A stretch of 64,000 nucleotides of DNA from Entomobacter blattae (GTDB lineage: Bacteria; Pseudomonadota; Alphaproteobacteria; Acetobacterales; Acetobacteraceae), in assembly GCF_014672835.1 (NCBI RefSeq), contig NZ_CP060244.1, positions 1,405,001-1,469,000 of the forward strand, read 5' to 3'. Positions 26,584 through 36,530 of the stretch are shown piece after piece. The translations under genes and the position numbers were made by a program. The notes beneath the pieces are model-generated. The model did not search any database. It had not been told where the DNA came from and saw only the letters and a program-made list of their open reading frames with translations. Every line of letters starts with the position of its first letter. The stretch's first letter is position 1.

Positions 26584-28394
26584 TAAAGCTGCTCCAGCTG
26601 GGTAATCAGGTCATCAATAACAGAAAGGCCTCTAGACCAGAAGGCCGGGTTGCTTGTATCGAGCCCAAAGGGGGCTAAAAGGTCTTTATGGCGTTTGGTG
26701 CCGCCGGCCTTAAGCATTTCGATATATTTATCTGCAAAACCCTCTAGCCCAGACTGATAGGTTTTATAAAGGGCATTCACCAGACAATCGCCAAAGGCAT
26801 AGGCGTAAACATAGAACGGGCTATGGATGAAATGCGGGATATAGCTCCAGAATACGTCGTATTCGGGGGTGAAATTAAAAATGGGCCCAAGGCTTTCCTT
26901 TTGGATTTCACGCCAGATCTGCCCAATTTCCTCGGGGAGAAGTTCGCGTTCTTGGCGTTGGGTATGAACGCGCATTTCAAATGTGTAAAAGGCCGTTTGG
27001 CGAACAACCGTATTGAGCATGTCTTCAACTTTGGAAGCCAGCATGATTTTACGTCGCTCTGGCTTTTGCTCGGCTTCCAGTAGGGATTGGAATGTTAACA
27101 TCTCACCAAAGACACTGGCTGTTTCAGCCAATGTTAAGGGCGTGTTGGCCATAAGATACCCCTGTTCTGCGGCCAAAACCTGGTGAAGTCCATGGCCGAG
27201 CTCGTGGGCAAGGGTCATCACATCGCGGGTTTTTCCGTGATAATTCAGCAAGATATAGGGGTGCACCGAAGGCACGGTGGGGTGGGCAAAAGCGCCTGAG
27301 TTTTTCCCTTCCATAGGGGGGACATCAATCCAGGGTTTGGAGAGGAACTCCCCTGCCAGCTCTCCCATGCGGGGATCAAAACGGGTATAGGCCGAATGGA
27401 CAATGGTTTTGGCCTCCTCCCAGGGGATAAGCCGATCGCTATCTTCAGGTAGGGGGGCGTTACGGTCCCAGTGTTCAAGCTGTTTTAGGCCGAGCCATTG
27501 GGCCTTAAGCGTATAATAGCGGTGCGACAGGCGTGGGTAATGGCTGGCTACGCTAGAGATTAAGGCATCAACCACCTCATCTTCCACCATATTCGAGCAG
27601 TTGCGAGAAGAAGCAGGGGTAGGGTAGTGGCGCCACTGGTCGGTAATGTGCTTGTCTTTGGCAAGGGTATTGGTAATCAGGCTGAGTAGCTTAATGTTGT
27701 CTTGCAGGGTTTTTCCGATCGCCTTGCCGGCCTCTTCACGTTTCGTACGCTCTTTATGAGAGAGTAGATTAAAGGCTTCACCCAACGTTAAGACTTTGCC
27801 CCCTACCTCTACCCGCAGGGCTGTCATGGTTTCATCAAACAACCTATTCCAGGCGCTCGCACCTGTAACAGATTTTTCGTGGGCAAAACGCTCCAGCTCA
27901 TCAGAGAGCTGATGGGGGCGAAAAACCCTTAAGTCCCTTAAGAAAGGAGACCAATGGCGCAGGTGGGGATCTTGAAGTTTTTCCTCTAATATTGCTTCAT
28001 CCATCTGGTTAAGCTCAAGGGTAAAGAATAGAAGGGCCGAACTGATAGAGGTGATTTTTTCACTGATCGTCTGCATAAACTGGCCGATGGCAGGATCAGT
28101 GGCGTTTGTTGAAAATTGCAGCTGGGCAAAGGAATAGAGCTTGCCCATCAATTCATCAATTGCCTGATAGTCTTCAATGGCACCAGCAAGGGCTTGCCCG
28201 CTCAGTGTTGCGAGTGTTCCTTTAAAACGATGGGCAAAATGGTCTGCCTTGTCTTTTAGCGTTGCCAGGTCGTGGGTGACCTGGGGGCTATCCTGGGCTG
28301 GGTAAAGGTCTGTCAGGTCCCAGCGGGGCAAGGGGGTGGAAGGGGCAGAACCATCAGGCATAAAACGGGATCCTTGTGTAGGGGTTGATGTCAT
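26583..28394 (-). CDS. pepF: M3-family oligoendopeptidase (PepF type)
   Basis: A 603-residue cytoplasmic zinc peptidase that trims short peptides. The zinc motif HELGH lies at residues 397-401 in TLAHELGHGLHQ, and the third ligand region ETASVFGEML follows about 30 residues later. The length matches M3B oligoendopeptidase F. It is directly coupled to the downstream UbiB-like gene (stop and start share a base). The start lies 1.5 kb from uvrB, in the long repeat-containing gap. Confidence 0.9.
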   Translation of the reverse strand: MTSTPTQGSRFMPDGSAPSTPLPRWDLTDLYPAQDSPQVTHDLATLKDKADHFAHRFKGTLATLSGQALAGAIEDYQAIDELMGKLYSFAQLQFSTNATDPAIGQFMQTISEKITSISSALLFFTLELNQMDEAILEEKLQDPHLRHWSPFLRDLRVFRPHQLSDELERFAHEKSVTGASAWNRLFDETMTALRVEVGGKVLTLGEAFNLLSHKERTKREEAGKAIGKTLQDNIKLLSLITNTLAKDKHITDQWRHYPTPASSRNCSNMVEDEVVDALISSVASHYPRLSHRYYTLKAQWLGLKQLEHWDRNAPLPEDSDRLIPWEEAKTIVHSAYTRFDPRMGELAGEFLSKPWIDVPPMEGKNSGAFAHPTVPSVHPYILLNYHGKTRDVMTLAHELGHGLHQVLAAEQGYLMANTPLTLAETASVFGEMLTFQSLLEAEQKPERRKIMLASKVEDMLNTVVRQTAFYTFEMRVHTQRQERELLPEEIGQIWREIQKESLGPIFNFTPEYDVFWSYIPHFIHSPFYVYAYAFGDCLVNALYKTYQSGLEGFADKYIEMLKAGGTKRHKDLLAPFGLDTSNPAFWSRGLSVIDDLITQLEQL

Positions 28395-28680
28395 CTTATC
28401 TTACAATATAGGCAAAGCTGCAAAATGTTAAATAAGAAGTCAACGGATCAGCATGGATTGAGGGAAGGAAAGTCAGAAAGAAAGGAAAACCAGAAAGAAA
28501 AGATGAGGGGGTGGAGTGAGGTCATCGTCTTTACTATTTACTATAATAGGCCAGGTATATAGGTCAGGTTACTATAGCAGGTCAGGCCACCCAGAATGGT
28601 TTTCAGTAAGAAAAATGAGGAAAATGGGCTCTTTTTGGTTTTGTGCGGCATGGTTCTTCTCCTTCCTCATCGATATTTCT

Positions 28681-28800
28681 GAAAGACTTCGGACTCTTGA
28701 AAGACTCTGGATTCCTGAAAGATTTCGGATTCTTGAAAGATTTTGGGCCCCTAGAAAACTCTAGGCTCTTGAAAAGCTCCCGGCCTTTGAAAGAAAAAGG
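28681..28800 (+). repeat. Degenerate 18-bp tandem array, six to seven units
   Basis: Units start at 28681, 28699, 28717, 28735, 28753, 28771 and (partial) 28789. The approximate consensus is GAAAGAYTYYGGRYTCTT. Read in one frame it would give a hexapeptide repeat (LLKDFG type), but there is no gene around it. The unit resembles that of the array at 48466-48627 in length and in its AAGA-YT---GG core. Confidence 0.85.
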
Positions 28801-29604
28801 CTTAGTGTCTCACAAAGGCGGGGCTTCGGTGAGTGGACATTAGGAGCACATCATGGTCATTGAAAGGTAGATTGGCTGGAGTGAAGAAGGAGAGAGGCGC
28901 AAGGGGTATGAAGTGGGAAGCTGACTTACCAAGCTGACTTAAAGGAATAAAGAAGTGAGAAAAAGAAATAGGGAAGTGCGAAAAGAGATTGAGAATAGGG
29001 AAGTAAAAAAAGCGGTTTAGAAAAACGATGACGCATCAAGAACGTATAAATAAAGATAAATAAAAAACGCATAAAGGGATAGGGTGAGAAGAAAATAGCC
29101 GCCAGATTACAGAAGACCAGATTACAGAAGAATAGAAGCGTAGAGACAGATTTGAGTTGAGAGTGTTTTTATCAGCTCAAAGAGTCAGAGAGGGTTTTTT
29201 CAAATGGGTCTTTTCAGGTAGCGGGCCCATTTGGGAATAAATCTGTCTGAGAGGGCTGTTGGATAAGGCAACGCCTGTAGAATATACAGATGTTGTGAGT
29301 TGATCAGCACTGATGACCAGAAAATTTGAGGCACAGTGGGGCATGATGATGTACTATAAATTTCAAGATTAGGGCCCTTTTCCGATCCGTGCTGTTTTTG
29401 TTACTTTGGACCTTAGTGATTCGGGATCTTAGTGACTCTGGGCCTTAAATGCCTCTGCATCTTAAATCTGCACCTTAAAGTTGGGTGTTAAATTTCTCTC
29501 AAGGCTTTAAAAGCGCAAAGCATGCAGGGGAGGTTTATAAAAGGAAGGATGATAATGGACAGGGAAAAGGGCGTATGGGGCTTATGGTGGGTGTCAGGTA
29601 GGAT

Positions 29605-29778
29605 GCCAGGTTGTTGGGTGCCAGTGAGGTGCCAGGTGAGGTGCTTGGCGCTGACCATGGTGGGTATGTCGCTCGTATGAGGGCAGCTGTTAAGGCGCTT
29701 TCCCACGACAGGCCCGCTGATAAGCCTGTTGATTTTGAAGCTGTGATTTGCCAGGTTGTTGAGTGCCAGTGAGGTGCC
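29605..29778 (+). repeat. 29-bp direct repeat upstream of uvrB
   Basis: Copies at 29605-29633 and 29750-29778 differ at one base and are separated by 116 bases. Each copy itself contains two shorter GTGCC-AGTGAGGTGCC elements, so the region grew by repeated local duplication. Confidence 0.8.
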
Positions 29779-29918
29779 CTGGGGGGTAGGATGTCAATGG
29801 CTTTGAGTAGGATAGGGTTTTTCCAGCGGATCAGTTGGGAAGGGGGTGGCTCTAGCAATCATGGGGGGAATGGAGATGGTGCTGCTCGTTATCTTGCTGA
29901 AAAAGGAGAGAATAAAAA

Positions 29919-32237
29919 ATGCTAACAGGAGAAAGAGCTGCTGCTGTGACAAGGCAAGGGACGCAAAAGCGCAAAAAGGTAAAACCATCAGCTGCGGGCA
30001 ATCCCGCTTCTCTCGCCTTTAAGCCGCAACATCAGCCACCACGGCCTAAAACCCGGCGGCTAGAGGTGGTCTCTCCTTATGAGCCGGCTGGCGATCAGCC
30101 AGAGGCCATAGATTTTCTGGCAGAAGGGGTTTTGCGGGGAGAGAGAGACCAGGTTCTGTTGGGGGTTACGGGGTCTGGTAAGACCTTTACCATGGCCAAG
30201 GTGATAGAAAAGGTGCAAAAGCCCACCCTTATTCTGGCCCCCAATAAAACCTTGGCAGCCCAGCTTTACGAGGAAATGCGCCAGTTCTTTCCCCATAATG
30301 CGGTGGAATATTTTGTAAGCTACTATGACTATTACCAGCCAGAAGCCTATGTGCCGCGTTCTGATACCTATATTGAGAAGGATAGCCAGATTAACGAGCA
30401 GATAGATCGCATGCGCCATGCCGCTACCCAGGCTCTGCTGGAGCGCAATGATGTGGTGATTGTGGCTTCTGTTTCCTGTATTTACGGTATTGGCTCGGTT
30501 GAAACCTACTCGCGTATGGTAGTGGGGCTCAAGGTGGGCCAGGAGGCTGATCGTGATGGGCTAATCCGTGCCCTGGTGGAGCAGCAATATCGTCGAAATG
30601 ATATCGATTTTCAGCGTGGAGCCTTTCGGGTGCGCGGCGAGGTGGTCGATCTGTTTCCCGTCCAGAATGAAAGCCGGGCATGGCGCATAGTCTTTTTTGG
30701 CGATGAAGTTGAGCGCATCCAGGAATTTGATCCCCTGACCGGGGAAGTTACGGGTGAACTGAACGAAATTAATATTTACGCCAATAGCCATTATGTGACT
30801 CCAAGGCCTACCCTTCAGCAGGCGGTTATTGGCATTAAAAAAGAGCTAAAAGAACAGCTCCAGGTTTTTAGGGAGGAAGGCAAGCTGCTGGAAGAGGAGC
30901 GTTTGTCCCAGCGCACGGCTTTTGATCTGGAGATGATTGAAACTACGGGCGTTTGTAAGGGAATTGAAAATTATTCCCGCTACCTTTCAGGGCGTAGGGC
31001 CGGGGAGCCGCCGCCGACCTTGTTTGAGTATTTGCCCGAGGATGCTTTGTTGATTGTTGATGAAAGCCATGTGACCGTGCCCCAGATTGGGGGCATGGAA
31101 CGGGGAGACTTTGCGCGGAAGTCGGTTCTCGCTGAATTTGGCTTCCGCCTGCCTTCCTGTGTGGATAATCGCCCCTTAACCTTTGATGAATGGGAGCGCT
31201 TTCGCCCGCAAAGCATCTTTGTGAGTGCGACCCCCGGCCCATGGGAGATGGAGCGTACACAAGGGGTGTATGCTGAGCAGGTTATTCGCCCAACAGGGTT
31301 GGTAGACCCTATGACCGATATCCGCCCTGTTGAACATCAGGTTGATGACCTGCTGGCGGAATGCCGTGAGGTGGTGGCCAAGGGCGGCCGTGTGTTGGTG
31401 ACCACGCTTACTAAAAAAATGGCTGAGGAATTAACCGATTATATGAATGAAGCGGGCATTAAGGTCAAATATCTTCATTCTGATATCGACACCCTTGAGC
31501 GTATTGAAATTATCCGTGACTTGCGCCTGGGCGTATTTGATGTCTTGGTCGGGATCAATCTGCTGCGTGAAGGGTTGGATATTCCCGAATGTTGCCTTGT
31601 GGCCATTCTTGATGCCGATAAGGAAGGGTTCTTGCGGTCGCGCACCTCTTTGGTGCAAACCATTGGCCGTGCTGCACGCAATGTGGATGGCCGCGTTATT
31701 CTGTATGCCGATCATAAGACAGAGAGCCTGACATACGCGATTGAGGAGACCGCGCGCAGACGGAAAAAACAAATGCAGTGGAACGAGGAACACGGTATAA
31801 CCCCGCGTACGGTGCGTAAAAATATCGGCACCATTGTGGCCTCTGTCTATGAGCAGGACTATGTAACGGTTCCAGTTAGCAAAACCCTGCGAGAGGAATT
31901 GACAGGCCAGAACCTGCAGGCTGTGATTCGGGGGATGGAAAAGGAAATGCGGGCAGCTGCCGCCGAACTGGAATTTGAAAAGGCCGCCCAGCTACGAGAT
32001 GAGATCAAACGCCTGGAAGCTGAGGATCTGGGCCTGGAGGTGGGGGATCTCCCCGCAGATGAAACGGTGCGAACCCGTGCAGGGGTCAAGCCAGCAGGGC
32101 GTACACCTGCCAAACTCGCGGGGAAGAGGGCTGCGGGCAAGGATCTGGCGCATCACATTTTTCAGCCAGAAAAGAAGGAAGCCTTGCCCAAAATGGGGAA
32201 AAAACGGCCCAACCCAAAAGGCAAAAGGGCTGGCTGA
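29919..32237 (+). CDS. uvrB: UvrABC system protein B
   Basis: UvrB is the damage-verifying helicase of nucleotide excision repair. This 772-residue protein has a basic N-terminal extension of about 45 residues, then Walker A GVTGSGKT (82-89), the beta-hairpin region [18 protein letters not shown] (helicase motif II), SATPG, the motif VI region QTIGRAARN and the C-terminal UVR motif ([18 protein letters not shown]). It ends in a Lys/Pro-rich tail of about 75 residues. AAGGAG lies a little far (about 11 bases) upstream. A 186-bp fragment of this gene occurs inverted at 36114-36299. Confidence 0.97.
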   Translation: MLTGERAAAVTRQGTQKRKKVKPSAAGNPASLAFKPQHQPPRPKTRRLEVVSPYEPAGDQPEAIDFLAEGVLRGERDQVLLGVTGSGKTFTMAKVIEKVQKPTLILAPNKTLAAQLYEEMRQFFPHNAVEYFVSYYDYYQPEAYVPRSDTYIEKDSQINEQIDRMRHAATQALLERNDVVIVASVSCIYGIGSVETYSRMVVGLKVGQEADRDGLIRALVEQQYRRNDIDFQRGAFRVRGEVVDLFPVQNESRAWRIVFFGDEVERIQEFDPLTGEVTGELNEINIYANSHYVTPRPTLQQAVIGIKKELKEQLQVFREEGKLLEEERLSQRTAFDLEMIETTGVCKGIENYSRYLSGRRAGEPPPTLFEYLPEDALLIVDESHVTVPQIGGMERGDFARKSVLAEFGFRLPSCVDNRPLTFDEWERFRPQSIFVSATPGPWEMERTQGVYAEQVIRPTGLVDPMTDIRPVEHQVDDLLAECREVVAKGGRVLVTTLTKKMAEELTDYMNEAGIKVKYLHSDIDTLERIEIIRDLRLGVFDVLVGINLLREGLDIPECCLVAILDADKEGFLRSRTSLVQTIGRAARNVDGRVILYADHKTESLTYAIEETARRRKKQMQWNEEHGITPRTVRKNIGTIVASVYEQDYVTVPVSKTLREELTGQNLQAVIRGMEKEMRAAAAELEFEKAAQLRDEIKRLEAEDLGLEVGDLPADETVRTRAGVKPAGRTPAKLAGKRAAGKDLAHHIFQPEKKEALPKMGKKRPNPKGKRAG

Positions 32238-32333
32238 ACAGGCTCCAGCAGCTTTAAGATTAGCTCTTTAATCCCAGCCTCTTTAGGGTATGGCATTGCC
32301 TCATATCCGGCACTTCCTCATATCCTCATAAGC

Positions 32334-32555
32334 CGGTGTAAGGGCTCCACAATCGAGCTCCAATGCCGTAACGTTCACTATATGATTGAGGATTCGGGGT
32401 ATTTCTGCAAACATAACCCGAATCCACTTTGCCCGCTTGGGAATGTCTAAAGACAGCAACTTCTCTACCGCCAATACAAAAGCATGCTCTTCAGCCATGG
32501 GAGAGACGTACTCTAATCTATCAAAATAGGGAAGCACCTTCTGGTAGGTCTTATA
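32334..32555 (-). pseudogene. Fragment of nuoD (NADH dehydrogenase subunit D)
   Basis: About 74 codons match the NuoD interior: [55 protein letters not shown] and DCGALTP appear in the right order and spacing. Similarity starts and stops abruptly inside a frame that runs from 32573 to 32301. A working NuoD has about 400 residues, so this is a broken copy. No other nuo gene is nearby; a full nuo operon may lie elsewhere. Confidence 0.8.
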
Positions 32556-33024
32556 ACTGGGTAACACTAACAATTACTCTATCAGCTTCTCAGTTCGCCT
32601 ATGGAGGAGGCCAGTATGGGGAATGGCACGATCGACCACTCTCCATCCATTCCAAGGACAAGGCGTAATGCCTCATGGCAGAGGGATGTTGCTTATAACT
32701 GCCATGTGAGCAGCTATAGCGGATACAGGGCCATAACGGATACCCGCCCGTTAAAATACGGGCATACCCGCCCGAACGCTCCGCATAGCCTTACATCCTG
32801 CATATTTTTCAGAAATAACCGAAAAAACTTTCGGAACTATTTTCTCATTTTTAACAAAACTCATTTTTAACAAAAAAGGTTATTTTCGTTTTGTTCTTTA
32901 GATGATATGGAACAGCCAGCCACAGGGCTATTCTATAGGGGTTATTCCACGGAGACTATCCCACGAGATTATCCCATAGAGACTATCTCACAGGGGCTAT
33001 TATTGTTTTTGAGAGGCATCGGAT
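32556..33024. other. Gap with degenerate repeats before the aldose epimerase gene
   Basis: No gene seen. Near 32577-32665 one plus-strand frame reads SASQFAYGGGQYGEWHDRPL, which could be another gene fragment that I cannot name. Two copies of ATACCCGCCCG lie at 32740-32775. A run of about four degenerate 14-bp units (GAGACTATCCCAC type) fills about 32934-32999. Confidence 0.45.
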
Positions 33025-33909
33025 ATGCTAGAGCTGAAATCAGGGGGAAGTGTTCTCTCGCTTTTGCCAGAGTTGGGCGGGGCCATAACGTTTTGGAAAT
33101 ATGATGGGGACGATGTCTTTTACCCAACCATTGATCCACGGCTTAAAGCCTTTAAGGGCAAGGCTGTTTCAGCTTACCCGCTTGTGCCTTTTTCGAACCG
33201 TATTGCCAATGGCAGCTTTACCTTTATGGGCACGTCTTATAAGCTGGCGCCCAATTTTGGGGAGGAACCACATACCATTCATGGTAATGGATGGATGCGG
33301 CCTTGGGATCTCTTTATGGTTGAGGATCACTCAGCAACTCTGATGCTAGACTATCAGGCCCCTGAAGGCCAGGAAACAGAATGGCCTTTTTCTTATCGGG
33401 CCGAACTGGTTTATACCCTCCATGATAATGAGCTGAAAATTTCTCTTGTTCTAAAAAATACCGACAATGTGGAGCAGCCGGTAGGGATTGGGTTTCATCC
33501 GTGTTTCCCCCGTGGAAAGGATTTACATTTGGGCTTTGTCGCCCAAGGGGTTTGGAGCCGTACACCTCAGGGTCTGCCCGATAAAAGGGTAAAGGTGGAA
33601 GGCCCCCTCTCTTTTGAGCCCATGCGCCCTATCGGCAATGCAGCGCTGGATCATTGTTACGATGGGCGTAATACCGGCATTTTTATGCGTTGGCCAAGTA
33701 TTCATCGCAGTTTAACCATTTCGGTTAAAGGGCCTATGACGCATCTGATGGTCTACACGCCCGAAAACAGTCCTTATATTACTGTCGAGCCTATTAGCCA
33801 TATGCCCGATGCCATTAACCACCCTGAAGTTGCAGGCCGAGGGCTTGTTGTTTTACCCCCAGGGGGAGAAGTGCGCGGCCAGATTACGTTTTCCCTTTCA
33901 ACATTTTAA
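33025..33909 (+). CDS. Aldose 1-epimerase family protein
   Basis: A 294-residue mutarotase-like protein that would interconvert alpha and beta anomers of a sugar. It shows PLVPFSNRIANGSF (about residues 52-65), HGNGWMRPW with the conserved His (about 93-101), GFHPCFPR (about 155-162) and VEPISHMPDA with the Glu region near the C-terminus. The family His and Glu residues are present. GAGAGG precedes the ATG by about nine bases. It could be the YihR/YeaD branch rather than GalM; the substrate is uncertain. Confidence 0.88.
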   Translation: MLELKSGGSVLSLLPELGGAITFWKYDGDDVFYPTIDPRLKAFKGKAVSAYPLVPFSNRIANGSFTFMGTSYKLAPNFGEEPHTIHGNGWMRPWDLFMVEDHSATLMLDYQAPEGQETEWPFSYRAELVYTLHDNELKISLVLKNTDNVEQPVGIGFHPCFPRGKDLHLGFVAQGVWSRTPQGLPDKRVKVEGPLSFEPMRPIGNAALDHCYDGRNTGIFMRWPSIHRSLTISVKGPMTHLMVYTPENSPYITVEPISHMPDAINHPEVAGRGLVVLPPGGEVRGQITFSLSTF

Positions 33910-34012
33910 GAAGAAGTTGCCCTCTTTAATCCCAAACAGGCCAAGCCAAGAGGGCTTTAGGGAGGGCTTTAAGCCCTGATGTGTAGAAAGGTTTAAGGGG
34001 GGCAAAGTTTTT

Positions 34013-34516
34013 ATGACACCTATGATTTCTGTTCGTCGCTATATTAGCCCACAGGGGATTAAAACCCTCAGGGAAGAGCTCAATACACTTTTGCAGCAAG
34101 AAAGGCCACGGATTGTGGAGATTGTCTCCTGGGCTGCAGGAAATGGGGATCGTTCTGAAAATGGAGATTACCAGTACGGCAAAAAACGCCTTAGGGAGAT
34201 CGATCACCGTGTGCATTTCCTTCTTCACCGTATAGAAGAAGCCATTGTGGTAGATCCCAGCCAGCAGGTACAAAGAGATAGGGTGTTTTTTGGCGCTAGG
34301 GTAACCTATATAACCCAAGATGATGTTGAACACACCGTTTGTATTTTAGGGATGGATGAAGCCGATGTTGCCCGTGGGGAAATTAGCGTGGCATCACCGG
34401 TTGCACGGGCCCTTTTGGGGAAAAGAAAAGGCGATGAAGTGTTGGTCAATACCCCCCAGGGGCAGGATGAAATAGAAATATTGGCTATTGCCTACCCCGT
34501 GTCAGTTGAGCTTTAG
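34013..34516 (+). CDS. greB: Transcription elongation factor GreB
   Basis: GreB rescues backtracked RNA polymerase by stimulating transcript cleavage. The 167-residue protein has the N-terminal coiled coil with the GreB-type tip (GDRSENGDYQYGKKRL, about residues 44-59), in which the acidic loop residues D and E are present, and a C-terminal FKBP-like domain ending ILAIAYP. The AAGGGGGG sequence upstream serves as ribosome binding site. The microsatellite begins four bases after the stop. Confidence 0.92.
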   Translation: MTPMISVRRYISPQGIKTLREELNTLLQQERPRIVEIVSWAAGNGDRSENGDYQYGKKRLREIDHRVHFLLHRIEEAIVVDPSQQVQRDRVFFGARVTYITQDDVEHTVCILGMDEADVARGEISVASPVARALLGKRKGDEVLVNTPQGQDEIEILAIAYPVSVEL

Positions 34517-34520
34517 TTTT

Positions 34521-34591
34521 GCCTATGCCTATGCCTATGCCTATGCCTATGCCTATGCCTATGCCTATGCCTATGCCTATGCCTATGCCTA
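34521..34591 (+). repeat. Hexanucleotide microsatellite, nearly 12 copies of GCCTAT
   Basis: A perfect array of GCCTAT (71 bases, 11.8 copies) lies between greB and gshB. Such perfect arrays gain and lose units during replication. It is six bases long per unit, so it would not change a reading frame; an effect through transcript length or structure is possible. A frame reading Met-Pro repeats through it (34519-34743) is an artefact of the array. Confidence 0.97.
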
Positions 34592-34760
34592 CATCCTGGT
34601 TGGGCCTATGGTTTGATTGGGTCCGTAGAGGGGTGACTCAAGAAGAGAGAGGGCAAAAAATAGTGTGCGGAGGTATAGGTGTTGTAGCGGTGTGGGAAAA
34701 AATGGATTATGGAATGAAGACCATTTTGGTTTTGACTTATTGAAGGTGGATGAAATAGCG

Positions 34761-35753
34761 ATGCCGTCTCTAAAAATTGCCGTTCAGATGGACCCTCTTG
34801 AGCAGGTGAATCCTAAGGGAGATTCCACTTTTGCCTTGATGTTAGAGGCGCAGGCGCGGGGTCATACGCTTTATGAGTATCATGTTAATTCCCTACGGTA
34901 CGAAACCCACCCCGAAAGTAAGGGCTTTGCCTTGTTGTGTCAGGCCCGTCAGGTGCAAGTGTTTCGCGAAGGTGCCCAACATGAGGGTGCCCAACATGCC
35001 CAATTTTCTCCTTATGAAACCCTGGATTTGGGCCAGACCGATGTCGTGTTGATGCGCCAGGATCCTCCCTTTGATATGGGCTATATTTCGGCCACCTATA
35101 TGCTGGAACGTATTCATGGCATAGGGGAGGGCAAAACCCTTATTGTGAACAACCCCCGGGCCGTGCGTGATGCACCGGAAAAGCTGGTGGCCATGAATTT
35201 TCCAGCCCTGATGCCACCCACCCTGGTCACCTGGAGTAGTGAAGCCATTAAGGCTTTTCGGGCAGAGCATGGCGATATTATCCTTAAACCTCTCTATGGG
35301 AATGGAGGCGTGGGGATTTTTCGCCTTTCTGCCCAGGATGAAAATTTAAGTTCGTTATTGGAATTTTATTTTTCCACCTCGCGCGAGCCATTAATGGTCC
35401 AGCGTTTTGTGCCTGCCGTTAAAGCGGGTGATAAGCGTATTATTCTTGTAGATGGAGAAGTGGCAGGTGCCATTAACCGTATGCCTCAGGAAGGTGAGAT
35501 TCGCTCAAACATGCATGTGGGTGGGGTAGCCCAACCCATTGGCTTAACAGAGCGTGATAAGGAAATTTGTACAGCCATTGGGCCTTTTTTAAAGCGCGAA
35601 GGGCTGATTTTTGTAGGGATAGATGTGATCGGCGAATGGCTGACGGAAATTAACGTGACCTCTCCCACCGGGATTCAGGAGCTGGATCGGTTTAACCATA
35701 CCAACACAGCAGCTTTGGTATGGCAGGCTATAGAAAGTAAGTTTCCGTCATAA
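34761..35753 (+). CDS. gshB: Glutathione synthetase
   Basis: GshB joins gamma-glutamylcysteine and glycine with ATP. The 330-residue protein begins LKIAVQMDPLEQVNPKGDS, the family N-terminus, and has the ATP-grasp core (DIILKPLYGNGGVGIF, about residues 173-188) and the C-terminal NVTSPTGIQELDRF. The ATG at 34761 fits the usual N-terminus; a GTG five codons upstream (34746) is possible. A 15-bp tandem duplication (EGAQHEGAQHAQ, about residues 69-80) adds residues in the segment that varies in the family. The stop is followed directly by the RND-pump fragment. Confidence 0.93.
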   Translation: MPSLKIAVQMDPLEQVNPKGDSTFALMLEAQARGHTLYEYHVNSLRYETHPESKGFALLCQARQVQVFREGAQHEGAQHAQFSPYETLDLGQTDVVLMRQDPPFDMGYISATYMLERIHGIGEGKTLIVNNPRAVRDAPEKLVAMNFPALMPPTLVTWSSEAIKAFRAEHGDIILKPLYGNGGVGIFRLSAQDENLSSLLEFYFSTSREPLMVQRFVPAVKAGDKRIILVDGEVAGAINRMPQEGEIRSNMHVGGVAQPIGLTERDKEICTAIGPFLKREGLIFVGIDVIGEWLTEINVTSPTGIQELDRFNHTNTAALVWQAIESKFPS

Positions 35754-35779
35754 GTCTTCCTGTGGCCGGACAGAAAACC

Positions 35780-36004
35780 TCACAGAAAATCTCTTGCCGT
35801 ACGAAGATCGGCATTCTGGGCCTCGATGGGCTGCATGACATCGCCAACATTGAGCTGGTAATTATTCATCTTGTCGGGATCAAGCCACACACGCATAGCA
35901 TATTCGGACGAAAACAGAAGGTAGTCGCCAATACCGTTCAAACGAGTTACGGGATTTTGTACATCCGTAGCCATAAGGTCGCCCAAGGAGGCTATTTTAT
36001 CCTT
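35780..36004 (-). pseudogene. Fragment of an RND (HAE1/AcrB-type) efflux transporter
   Basis: The frame reads DVQNPVTRLNGIGDYLLF, EYAMRVWLDPDKMNNYQLN and DVMQPIEAQNADL in order, which is the first periplasmic PN2/PC region of AcrB/MexF-type pumps (about 65 residues out of more than 1000). It is cut at both ends, reads toward gshB and has no start signal. The rest of the pump is not in the window. Confidence 0.85.
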
Positions 36005-36113
36005 AGGGATCCTTCCACTTTGGGTCCTGTATTGTTTGGCCCTGCCTTGTTCTACACAAATGTTTACACAAATTTAAGGGGTATTTAGGTTTAAGGATTG
36101 TGTAGGTAACAGC

Positions 36114-36299
36114 TACGCCCAGGCGCAAGTCACGGATAATTTCAATACGCTCAAGGGTGTCGATATCAGAATGAAGATATTTGACCTTAATGCCCGCTTC
36201 ATTCATATAATCGGTTAATTCCTCAGCCATTTTTTTGGTAAGTGTGGTCACCAACACACGGCCGCCCTTGGCCACCACCCCACGGCATTCCGCCAGCAG
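36114..36299 (-). pseudogene. Inverted 186-bp copy of an internal part of uvrB
   Basis: The reverse complement of this segment matches uvrB 31350-31535 over 186 bases with only a few mismatches; differences include C/T changes near the GTGGTCACC and CCACCACC blocks. It encodes the segment from [17 protein letters not shown] to IIRDLRLGV (helicase motif region). Flanking sequence on both sides is unrelated to uvrB. High identity points to a recent copy or to gene conversion. Between 36300 and 36530 only an unassigned 29-codon frame and AT-rich sequence remain. Confidence 0.93.
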
Positions 36300-36530
36300 C
36301 TTTTCCCTACCCCTAACGCCTCTTATCCTTGCTGCCCTTCATCATGGGTAATGAATTTTATGGGGTTGAACGCTGGGGGCCAATGTTCGAAGGCCTTGCC
36401 CGAGAGTTATTCTCTTCAGAGGGCTATCCTTGATAGGGCATGAAATATATCAAGGCATAAAGGAGAGAGCCTGAAGAGAGAACGATTTTTTTCGTTTTTG
36501 CTTTTTTGCTCTTATTCTCGTTTTTACCCT

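Larger units (their letters stand above)
28395..29918. other. 1.5-kb repeat-rich gap between pepF and uvrB
   Basis: No credible gene. It contains the 18-bp array at 28681-28800, runs of GAA/AAG-rich sequence, a degenerate array of a CTTAGTGA-type unit with period 16-18 at about 29402-29478, and a 29-bp direct repeat at 29605 and 29750. Frames across the gap consist of repeats and have no ribosome binding sites. Presumably the uvrB promoter lies in the last part; I saw no SOS-box pair (GTTC-N7-GTTC). Confidence 0.6.

Noticed and set aside
28681-28800. Possible CRISPR array
   Set aside because: Units adjoin without unique spacers and vary along their length, and no cas genes occur in the window. 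The same reasoning applies to 48466-48627.
28516-28843. Two plus-strand frames with hexapeptide repeats (LERLRT and LLKDFG types)
   Set aside because: The repeats come from the 18-bp array, both frames lack ribosome binding sites, and they overlap each other.
34519-34743. Frame beginning with twelve Met-Pro pairs
   Set aside because: This is the GCCTAT microsatellite read in frame; the rest of the frame has no similarity to a protein and lies before the gshB start.
35762-36088. Plus-strand frame of 108 codons after gshB
   Set aside because: It lies antisense to the RND transporter fragment and has no ribosome binding site or recognisable protein features.
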